Shown here piece by piece: positions 56,101 through 64,000 of a stretch of DNA of 64,000 nt. The DNA lies in assembly GCA_018105865.1 (NCBI GenBank), contig CM030835.1, forward strand, positions 3,702,316 through 3,766,315. Reading direction: 5' to 3'. Below the pieces are notes generated by a model. That model worked only from the letters and a program-made list of their open reading frames with translations. It was not told the DNA's origin and made no database searches. Origin of the DNA: Metaphire vulgaris (lineage: Eukaryota; Annelida; Clitellata; Crassiclitellata; Megascolecidae). The position numbers and the translations under genes were made by a program. The first letter of the stretch is position 1; every line of letters begins with the position of its first letter.

Positions 56101-59100
56101 ACTTATTTCATCTTTGCATGTTGTTGCCTGCCTAGCAAAGCAGGGGCACTGAAAACTTCATCTAGTCTCAGATGTCAGTAATAATACACGTTTCATCTTT
56201 CTTAGCTATATAAAAGAAATGCAAAAGTGCAGTACAAGGGTTCAAATTGCAGTGGTAAACCCAGCATATGACTATGGGTGCATGAAATGCTCTGGACATG
56301 TGACTGGCAGGCAAATGAGTGGTTTTATATTAATTTTTTTAAATCTAAGGATACAAAAACAATTCTACGTGAGAGATTTTTAATTTGTTTTGCAGATTCT
56401 TCGTTCATTGAGGCTGATGACTATATTGAGCTTGATGACGGTGTAATATTTCACAAGCCTTTTGTTGAAAAGCCTCTAAGTGCTGAAGACCACAATGTGT
56501 ATATTTACTTTCCGGCAAGTGCGGGTGGTGGCAGTCAGCGGTTATTTCGGAAGGTAGAAGTTTTGAAGCTTTGTTTTTTATTTGAAGCTTTGTTTTGAAG
56601 CTCAGATTGAATACATATTTATTACGGATATCAATTAACCCCTTTATCGGGAACCCCGAATATATCTGTCTGTTTTACATTGAGTTGCAGTTAACTACAC
56701 GGTAAAGAGGTTAAGATATTTCAATTTGCTTTGTTTCAGTTATTCTTGAAAATTACTCAACTTTAATAAGCAGTGTGATAGTTAATTAATGATCTCACTC
56801 CTCGAATGTTTGTTTTCACCATTTCTCGTGTTATTTTCTCTGTGACTAGTTTCCATTCCATGCCAAGGCAGCAACGCCGCTTATGTGTTACGTGTTTAGA
56901 TTGGTTGTCGGAGTAGTGTTTACTCGCCTGTTAGTACTGTGCGCAAATCAGGATCCTATATCTATGAAGACTTTATGCCAACTGATGGGGCTGATGTCAA
57001 GGTGAATTCAGTTCTTGCTTCACTGAATATTTTAGTCTCTATAATTATACTCTTAATCACTTAAAAGTTCTGGTTTAGAAAGTTCTGTATCAAAAGTAAT
57101 AGTTAGAGTGTTTGGTTATGGAAGATGTAATAAATTACCAATGGACTTGATTAATTACTGTGCTTCTTTATGTAAGGTTATTGCCGAATCTGATGTGCAA
57201 AAGCTTCGAAGGATTCAGAATTCCATTGCTTAAGCTATCTCTAAAACTCTTGAGCTTAGTCATATTAAACCTGTTCTTTAAAAGCTACCAGCACAACAGA
57301 GAATCATATGCAAGGCTTCTGGTTTATAAAATACTGCAGTCTGACCAGCCTCAGTACTTGACATCTGTGTTTCATCACTCAGAACATTCTCATTTAGTAA
57401 GATTTGCTGAATCGTTTTTAAATATACGTTGAACCGGCAATGAAATTGATAGAAATCTTTTCAGTTGCAGATCCAAAATTCTGGAACTCTCTTTCCTTCA
57501 TTGTCAGATCTTCTAGCGAATTGAGTATTTTCAAATCTAGGCTTAAAACTCATCTCCCCATTGGCATTTCCTCCATAGTCTATAATGCTGCTTACCACTC
57601 TCTGATCTTTGGAATGACCTGGTTTTTATGGCTGGATTTGGAGTACCATTGATTGATACCTTTAGACTATTGAGCTATTAAAGATTGATCAATTGATGTC
57701 TTCAATTGATACCTTTAGACTATGAGTCTTAGGTTATAAAAGTGCATAATAATAATCATTATTATTATTAGGTAAAAGGAAAGGTAAAGGTAGGTCCCAT
57801 ACTCGAGTCGAGCGTTGACTTCCAGTCTAGGCAATCAGCAACGTAGTTGGTATAAGCCAGTATAGGTTGCCATTACTTTCCCCAGACCCACATTTTACCT
57901 CGTGACATAACGCTGCTCCTCATTTTACCACCATCCTCTAGCAAGTAAGGCTAAGTCAACTTTAGGGCTCCTGTGGGAATCGAACCCGCGACCTTCTGCT
58001 CCATCGTCCAGTGTTGTTACCACTCTGCTAACTTCCTGCCCTATATATAATTATTAATGATGTATTATATATGAGATATTTTAAAGTATGAAGAATGAAT
58101 GACATTGATAAGCTGTTTTTCCTGATCAGGTATATACTGTTGGTCCTGATTATGCTCATGCCGAGGCCCGCAAGTCGCCGGCTCTGGATGGAAAGGTGGA
58201 AAGAGACAGAGATGGCAAAGAAATACGCTTTCCTGTGCTGCTGTCAGCAAAGGAAAAACTAATTGCAAGGACCGTCTGCCTGGCTTTTAAGGTATAGAGT
58301 GTCATGATTTAAAGTGGAGAAAGAGCTGAAAGCCACTAGGGGCTGCCTGGCGCTCCAGCACGTAACCCATCTGCCCCAGTGAGAAAGAAGCTGTACTATG
58401 TAGATTTAACTGTGGTCTGTGCAAACCAATGGATAGACATTGACAAGTTAGTTAACTGTATTTTGTGCATGTGTATGTGTATCTTGCTGAGTGAGAGGAT
58501 CATTGCCACACACAAACACACACACACACAGCCCCGTTTACAAGTTTCATATTCATAAACAGTGCAATAAACAAAATCTTTCCATTCTTCTCATGAACAT
58601 TAAAAATTTGGCTAATTTATTATTCTTATTATTATTCTGATAATGATGAATTTGTCATTGTTTATTTATTCAAGCATGTTATATGGTAGCATTAATTGAC
58701 TATATGTGATCTGCTTAGGGTATTCTAGGGTTATTATGTCTGTATTGATTTAAAGTGCTTTGATTTGACTTGTTCATAGTTTCTGTCCTGACCATCTGGT
58801 CGTTTTGAAGGTGGATTTTGTGTCTTTGTATGTATGTGTATGTGTGTATGTATGTATTGTATGTATGTATGTATGTATGTATGTATGTATGTATGTGTGT
58901 ATGTGTGTGCATATGTATATGTGTGTGTGTGTTATATTTTCTAAAAATTGTAAAATTTGTTATTAAGTGCACTATTATACCAGATACACAAATTACAGTG
59001 TTCAATAAGTTTATTTGTCATGGCATTGTGTTCTTAATAATGAGCACACTTGTATTCTTGAGTGTCACTTTTAGTTTTGTTCTTTCAGCAAAACGTCTGT

Positions 59101-62100
59101 GGTTTCGATCTTTTGAGAGCAAATGGAAAGTCTTATGTTTGTGATGTTAACGGCTTTAGTTTTGTCAAGACTTCGCCGAAATACTACGATGACTGTGCAA
59201 AAATTCTTGGGTAGGCAAGTAATCTTATCATGCAATAGATTGTCCTACAGTAAAGTTAGTTTGATCCGGCTTGAACTGAAAGTCCAGTTGCATGAAACCA
59301 AAAGTCTTCTATTCTGTTTTGGAGTGCATTTGGAACTTGGCTGTAGTATCGTTAACCTAATTGCTTTGGCAGTGAATTTGTTCATCGTTAGGATTTGAAT
59401 TTGAGAAAAAGCAGAAATTACTTTAGTTTGATTGGATGGTTGACTTTATTCATACTAGTTACATTTGTGCATGAATTCTGTTTCAAATGTAATTCAGACC
59501 CCTAACTTTCCTAGTCCTAAGAGATGGCTTTTGTAAACAAAGTTAATTTGCTGGCCATTACTGGTAATTTGACATTTACGAAAGTATCTAAATGAAATTT
59601 GTAATGAGTTAATCTGCACTTTTTAATTATTCATATTCTTCAAGCGCATCTTGTGGCTTAACTTACTCATGTTGAAATATTGATTGAGGGGAACAACTTG
59701 TAAGTTGGGTTCATGGGCACCCACACATTGGGGCAAGAGGAGGCACTTGCTCCCCTCCCCTGGAAAATGAAAATACCAATATTTCACATTGAATTATTTG
59801 AAAAACTTGCTAAAATATTAACCATGACCATTGTGTTAACATGTGTTTTGCCCCCCCCCCCCCAGAAAAATTTATGTGATGTAACTGCGACCGTTGTGTT
59901 TTGCCCCTCCTGGAAAAATTTCTGCAGGCGCCCATGGTTGGGTTGACTCATTTTGTTTAATTGACAAAAGTTGTGACTATTTTCTGTTCCTGCAATTTGT
60001 TCGTCAGATCAATCTGTGACTAAGACTATAAAGTAACTGTTGGCACTTTCTTCTGGAGTGTAATGTGCTTGTGATGACTTACTTTTAGTAACATGATTAT
60101 CAGGCAGTTGGCACCAACTTTGCATATTCCTTACAGCATTACCTACCAACCAGAGGATATTGTTATTATGCCTACCACCTATGGTACTATGTAAGTTTAA
60201 CTGACCTGTTTAACCTTGCATTCAAAAGATTATTAACATATAAAATATATTGAATTTTACATGCATTGAGTAGCTTTTATTTCATATGGATAATGGCTGC
60301 ATAGTTTGATTTCTGTGATATTAGAAGGTTGTGATGTCAAGTTTTTGATGGCAAACAGCAAGCCTATGAGTGTGAATTTATTTAGAGCCTGTTGGTGACT
60401 ATCACAGTTAATGGAGTTTAAGCCTATTTGCTTCACTGGGCCAAGGAAAATTATAGGCATCACATGGTGAATGAATTTGTGGCAGAAACTATGTTGGAGT
60501 TGTGGATCAAGAGATATGATCACATTTGTTTTCTTTTTATTAATATTTTTGCCTATTTCTATGTTTTCTTTGGAAATAGATACTTTGTCATTTATTTCTA
60601 TGTCCAAAATATTTGTTTCCTAAAGTTACATTGGTTACATAAGTGCTTATTATTGTGCTAATGCAATTTTTGAAGCAGCACAAGGTAGTCATTCCAATTT
60701 ACTGGTTAATTATAGCAGGCTTGATTAAAAATTCTACACAAATTCTATGTTGCTTTCATTTGCAGCCTTTCTGTGGACATTAAAGATATTTGCTGCTTTT
60801 GATCAAATGCGATTTTTGTAGAGACAGACTTTTCTCTCTTGTCTTATTCTTATAAGCTTATGGTTTTGAATATGACAAATCATTTGTGTGTATTTTTCAT
60901 TGTTGTTTTCTATATCTGTATGTACACAGTATTTGCAAATGTATTGTCTTGGTGGTAGTTTATTTTTGTACGATTGATGCATGTTTGGTATTTGAAAGGA
61001 TGGAATTGAGATGTGTTCTGGCTGTCATCAGACATGGAGATAGAACGCCAAAGCAGAAAATGAAAATGGAAGTACGACATAAGAAGTAGGAACCACGTTT
61101 TGTTGTGTACTCGTTATTCATCGCCTCGGATGATTTGTCTCTTTGTTTTCTCTCCATCTCCATCTCCCTCTCCCTCATTAACCTCTTAACTGGGCAACTA
61201 TTTGTAACTCAATGTAAAATGGACGAGCGTTACTCGGGGCACCCAGTTAAGGGGTTAATGCCACCTGCTTTGCTGTTCAAATGATGCAGTATTTGCAAAT
61301 TTATTGTCTTGGTGGTAGTTTATTTTTGTGTGATTGATGCATGTTTGATATTTGAAAGGATGGAATATGCTAAATGCTATTGAAAGTGCTGGTAAAATTA
61401 AGCCTTTAAGTAAAATGAGGAAAAATTGATCTAATTTTGGTATTACATGAATATAATACGCACCCTTAACTTTATGGAAAATTCTGTGTTCAAAATGTGC
61501 ACACAATACTCGAGATTTTAAGGTGTGCATGATCTGTTGTTTGCATTTTGTTTATATAACTGTAACTCAATGTAAAATGGACGGATATATCCGGGATCCC
61601 CAGTTAAGGGGTTAATTGGGATTAAGCAATATGAAGTTTTTAAAAAGTGACTGAGTCAAAAGAGATATTGCCTGAGTAAAGTTGAGTTTAAGATAGTGGC
61701 TTGTACCTCTGCGTGTTGTATAATTAAGCTGTTATATGATGTTTGATGATTAGGTTTTTCGATCTCTTTGAGAAGTACGGTGGCTACCAGGCTGGTCATT
61801 TGAAGTTGAAACGACCCAAACAGCTTCAGGAGGTGCTTGACATCGCGCGATTCCTTTTGGCCGAGGTCACCAGTCACCAGGATCCAGAAATCGAAGAGAA
61901 ACAATCGAAACTGGAACAGCTGAAGGCAGTCCTTGAGATGTATGTGGCATGTAGTATTGATCTCAGCAGTAGTGAGTGTTTCTGCGTAGCTGCCTTATAG
62001 CGTCCCATTTTCCCTGTCGTATAGCATCTGATTTGGAGTGGGTCGAACATGACCAATTTCCATCTTACAGAGAATTTATCTTTGTCATTTTCAGTCAATC

Positions 62101-62776
62101 ATATTAGGAATATCTCAATGCTTTTGCACAAATTTCTGAATGTATAGCACGCTAAGGATCTACTTAACTGTCAGTTTTAAAAGTTTATAGAGGTTTTTGC
62201 CATAGTTAGAGATAATTTAAAACCTGAAATTATGATAATAAAGAAATTGTCTGTGATAATTTTTATATAATAATAAGATTTGACTTTGATGTGATTTATC
62301 TGCTATTGATTCAGTTTATATTATAACATTTCTGTGTGTAATATAATGTAATATAATAAAGCATTTATATAGCACTTTTTCTGGATGAGTTCTCAAAAGC
62401 ATTTATATTACAATGACTGTGAACTGGAGACAAGTAGGTTTCAAGCACTTAAAAAAGAACATCATCAAGTTGGTGGTTGCACCTGCGCTTGTGCCAAGCA
62501 CATTCTAGAGGGCCAGACTAGCTGATGCCTTTGCATTAGTTTTAAAATACTAAAGTGTGTGCCTGTGGAACAGTGGGCAGGCCTTCAGTGGGAAGGGAAA
62601 TGGATTCAATGCAGAATAGTTGTAATGTTGTAATCGCTTATGTGGCCTTCCCACCCTTGCAAGTAGTCTGAGTGTAGGACTGATTGGAGCCGATTGAATT
62701 GAGCAGAGAGTTAGATGTGGGAGCGACATTTGTTATTTGTTTTTGATTTTATAATGATTTGTGTCTCTACACACAT

Positions 62777-62812
<36 letters not shown>

Positions 62813-63077
62813 TATTTTCTCTTTGCATTATTTCCTTTTAAATTATTATTTACAGGTGGTCATTGCCTTGTGGGCTCTGCAGCATCTGTATAATACTTTT
62901 AGCTGACGTTGCTTCATGTTTTCTAATGTTTACAGCATGTACAAAATTGAGGAGATTCTTCTGTTGCTTATTTTTGCATGTTGCTTAGGTACGGTCATTT
63001 TTCCGGCATTAATCGCAAAGTGCAATTTAAATACCAGCCAAAAGGTGCACCAAAAAAATTCTCTTCAGATGATGATG
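53167..63077 (+). CDS. PPIP5K: Diphosphoinositol pentakisphosphate kinase (PPIP5K/VIP), 5' part
   Basis: Exons 53167-53259, 53807-54168, 55529-55608, 56396-56553, 56900-57001, 58130-58291, 59089-59210, 60089-60190, 60999-61085, 61754-61939, 62989-63077: 514 codons so far, running past the right edge of the window. The enzyme phosphorylates InsP6 and 5-InsP7 at position 1 in the cytosol, and its C-terminal histidine-acid-phosphatase-like domain opposes this. The N-terminal ATP-grasp domain shows [103 protein letters not shown] and [11 protein letters not shown] (metal-binding D and N). The phosphatase-like domain opens with [19 protein letters not shown], carrying the RHGxRxP motif. An acidic run (D9 followed by NDDD) precedes the kinase domain. 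Donor at 61939 (at|gtatgt) is required by the downstream frame. Start chosen at 53167 after the acceptor at 53165. Confidence 0.95.
54850..55080. repeat. Dispersed repeat related to 21349 and 33276
   Basis: Diverged match to the interior of those repeats and to the pieces around 31780-32240 (gtctataaaacctgt.atacaatgaa, gctgtagatcgaaattgaga). PPIP5K intron 2. Confidence 0.5.
56635..56714. mobile_element. TTAA-flanked piggyBac-like MITE, copy 5
   Basis: 80 bp in the opposite orientation to 2690 (core tgttttacattgagttgcag). PPIP5K intron 4. Confidence 0.82.
57180..57770 (+). pseudogene. LINE reverse-transcriptase 3' end, broken
   Basis: Fragments in order: [13 protein letters not shown], stop, [10 protein letters not shown], stop, KLPAQQRI, then [32 protein letters not shown] and [11 protein letters not shown]. 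These match the thumb/C-terminal region of non-LTR reverse transcriptases (RIQN.aAR, LPv..RI, lWNSLP, FKS.LKTHL). Multiple stops show decay. It ends in AAT/ATT repeats. PPIP5K intron 5. Confidence 0.85.
57771..58041 (-). mobile_element. tRNA-derived SINE
   Basis: On the - strand the head (58041 downward) has a Pol III A box TAGCAGAGTGG (58020-58030) and B box GGTTCGATTCC (57976-57986) spaced as in tRNA, followed by about 195 bp of non-tRNA body. Both boxes and the GGGCAGG...GGAGCCC end pairing suggest a tRNA origin. The acceptor stem is imperfect and there is a long tail, so it is a SINE rather than a tRNA gene. It sits tail to tail with the LINE fragment at 57180. Confidence 0.8.
58826..58910. 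repeat. (TATG)n microsatellite
   Basis: Tetranucleotide tract with GTGT interruptions in PPIP5K intron 6; it creates long spurious reading frames on both strands. Confidence 0.92.
59712..59936. mobile_element. hAT-like MITE, CATGGGCACCC / GGCGCCCATG ends
   Basis: 225 bp, perfect 8-bp target duplication GTTGGGTT (59704-59711, 59937-59944). Same family as 26970. PPIP5K intron 7. Confidence 0.88.
60927..61010. repeat. 84-bp duplicated intron/exon boundary, copy 1
   Basis: Contains the functional acceptor of PPIP5K exon 9 (tttgaaag|GATGGAA at 60998/60999). A second copy lies at 61287-61370, in the next intron. Confidence 0.85.
61178..61258. mobile_element. TTAA-flanked piggyBac-like MITE, copy 6
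   Basis: 81 bp, ttaacctcttaactggg to cccagttaaggggttaa. PPIP5K intron 9, between the two halves of the 84-bp duplication. Confidence 0.82.
61287..61370. repeat. 84-bp duplicated intron/exon boundary, copy 2
   Basis: Repeats 60927-61010 with few changes, including tttgaaag followed by gatggaat. It diverges just after, so no full exon is duplicated. A potential cryptic acceptor. Confidence 0.85.
61551..61615. mobile_element. TTAA-flanked piggyBac-like MITE, copy 7, left end lost
   Basis: Matches the family from ataactgtaactcaatg to the right-hand agttaaggggttaa; the left terminal repeat is missing. PPIP5K intron 9. Confidence 0.78.
62344..62410. repeat. tttatatagcactttt-type dispersed repeat piece
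   Basis: The segment gcatttatatagcactttttc..ctcaaaagcatttatat resembles tttgtatagcgcctcttc..tcagaagcgctcc near 53571-53615, and short pieces at 13,805, 38,661 and 41,400. It looks like the tail of a dispersed retroelement; class not determined. Confidence 0.4.
62769..62810. repeat. (AC)n microsatellite
   Basis: CA dinucleotide tract in PPIP5K intron 10. Confidence 0.95.
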
Positions 63078-63346
63078 GTTTGTATATATTTTGATTTGAG
63101 GATTCCATTAATTTTTTTTGAATCAACGTTCTATACAGTGAATAAAAGTTCTCTGCTTCTTTGTTTACTGACACTGATCCTCCCAGTCCCGGTGCGTAAG
63201 GCTTAATAAACATGCATTACAGTTCTGATACTGTTTGCTGCTTCTCTTTGTAAGCAGTCATATGGTTGTATGCAGAGCCTCAGAGCAGTGGCCAAGATCT
63301 CTTACTGTTGTTGTTGATGATGACAAAGATGGTGTAAAAATGTCAG

Positions 63347-63401
63347 GTACCGTTTCTCCGGAATTAATCGGAAGATTCAGATGAAGTACCAGCCGTGTGG
63401 C
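63347..63401 (+). CDS. PPIP5K: Alternative duplicate of PPIP5K exon 11 (candidate)
   Basis: After a clear acceptor (aaatgtcag|G at 63346/63347), the same entry phase as exon 11 gives Y-RFSGINRKIQMKYQPCG, against [19 protein letters not shown] in exon 11 (62989-63077). Most shared codons differ at third positions, as expected if the protein sequence has been kept by selection. The exit is unclear: weak donors exist at ccgt|gtggct and aaca|gtctgt (both phase 1, like exon 11). Without splicing the frame runs to a TAG at 63630-63632, which would make a terminal exon. It is either a mutually exclusive exon or an alternative end. Confidence 0.6.
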
Positions 63402-63652
63402 TATTTAAGAACTACGACTTTCCTGAACAGTCTGTATAACTCTTCCATCCTGTTGGCCGTGCTTTCAAATATTGGCCGCTATGTAATCTTGTGCATTTCG
63501 ATGCATAGGCAAATGGCATGGTGTGATGATCGCTTAGATTTGCTTGCGTCCATTTGTTTACTTTGTGAGTGTTTGAATTCTGAGATTGGAGACCCTAAGC
63601 ATCTGAAAGTCATTTTCAATTTGCTTGTGTAGGACTTTTGTTTAGGAGAATG

Positions 63653-63834
63653 CGTGGCTGGACAAAATGTCCGTGGACAAAATGTCATGGGGACAAAATG
63701 TCAGCGGACAAAATGTCACGGGCAAAATGTCACGGACAAAATGTCCTGGGTTAGGGTTAGAGTTAGGGTTGCATTTTGTCCGCTGACATTTTGTCCCCAT
63801 GACATTTAGTCCGCGGACATCTTGTCCTAGCACC
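63653..63834. mobile_element. hAT-like element with ggacaaaatgtc array, long copy
   Basis: 182 bp, left cgtggctggacaaaatgtc, right gacatcttgtcctagcacc, perfect 8-bp target duplication GGAGAATG (63645-63652, 63835-63842). Six direct ggacaaaatgtc-like units on the left face inverted ones on the right, around ggttagggttagagttaggg. Same family as 8960-9037. Confidence 0.88.
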
Positions 63835-64000
63835 GGAGAATGCTGTAGTATAGCTGCATCTTTTTCAGCTTGCTTTACTGTTATTGCATCATTAGGGAGA
63901 TGCGTTTAAAATTACCAGTAAGTAAAAGCATCAGAGAAGTTATTAAAAGACATTTGTTTGAACAGCACTAGTATATAGTAGTAAAAAACAGTTACTGGTA

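Noticed and set aside
57960..58041. tRNA gene with good A and B boxes
   Set aside because: The stems pair poorly and it is continuous with a body and tail as in SINEs, so it was called a SINE.
58715..59144. Open frames of about 100 codons on both strands
   Set aside because: Made by the TATG microsatellite; low-complexity translation.
61754..61943. PPIP5K exon 10 extended to the gtggca donor at 61943
   Set aside because: It breaks the frame into both following exon copies; donor at|gtatgt at 61939 keeps [11 protein letters not shown] in frame.

Overview
The window is nuclear DNA from an animal. It shows AT-rich introns of hundreds of bases to about 2 kb, GT-AG splice sites, microsatellites, LINE, SINE and DNA-transposon debris, and intact metazoan genes (MO25/CAB39, cyclin A, Rab27, PPIP5K, calcium-dependent paraoxonases). 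A Rab27 together with a paraoxonase family and hAT/piggyBac/Harbinger-like miniature elements fits a marine invertebrate, possibly a deuterostome. The species cannot be proved from the sequence alone.

Layout. 1-7.3 kb: a complete MO25 (CAB39) gene on the + strand, 7 coding exons, 346 aa. 7.3-11.5 kb: convergent intergenic DNA with no recognised gene. 11.5-18.4 kb: a complete cyclin A gene on the - strand, 426 aa in the preferred model (last exon least certain), with a CCAAT/CRE-like promoter near 18.3-18.4 kb. 18.6-39.5 kb: two head-to-tail paraoxonase/arylesterase paralogues on the - strand, PON-A (20,975-27,807; 353 aa) and PON-B (29,863-36,632; 355 aa), each with nine coding exons in the same phases. 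They lie in a dense field of short DNA transposons, most with readable 8-bp target duplications. 39.6-42.6 kb: a complete Rab27-type GTPase on the + strand, 5 coding exons, 219 aa. 42.6-49.6 kb: long 3' flank and intergenic DNA with no gene seen. 49.7-64 kb: PPIP5K (bifunctional inositol pyrophosphate kinase/phosphatase-like) on the + strand, 5' complete and running off the right edge.

The genes do not form a pathway or operon; this is ordinary eukaryotic neighbourhood. MO25 supports LKB1/STK kinases, cyclin A drives CDKs, the PONs are lipid-lactone/arylesterase-type enzymes, Rab27 directs secretory granule docking, and PPIP5K makes inositol pyrophosphates.

The most unusual structures are: (i) a duplicated, divergent but protein-conserved exon in PPIP5K (62,989 and 63,347), a candidate mutually exclusive pair; (ii) two unrelated transposons inserted directly against 5' splice sites (Rab27 intron 2; PON-B intron 4), in the second case with the target duplication rebuilding the donor; (iii) a 77-81 bp TTAA-flanked, piggyBac-like MITE whose seven recognised copies are all intronic; (iv) a motif like tgacaagcaaaaaaggtcgt shared by several different miniature transposon families.
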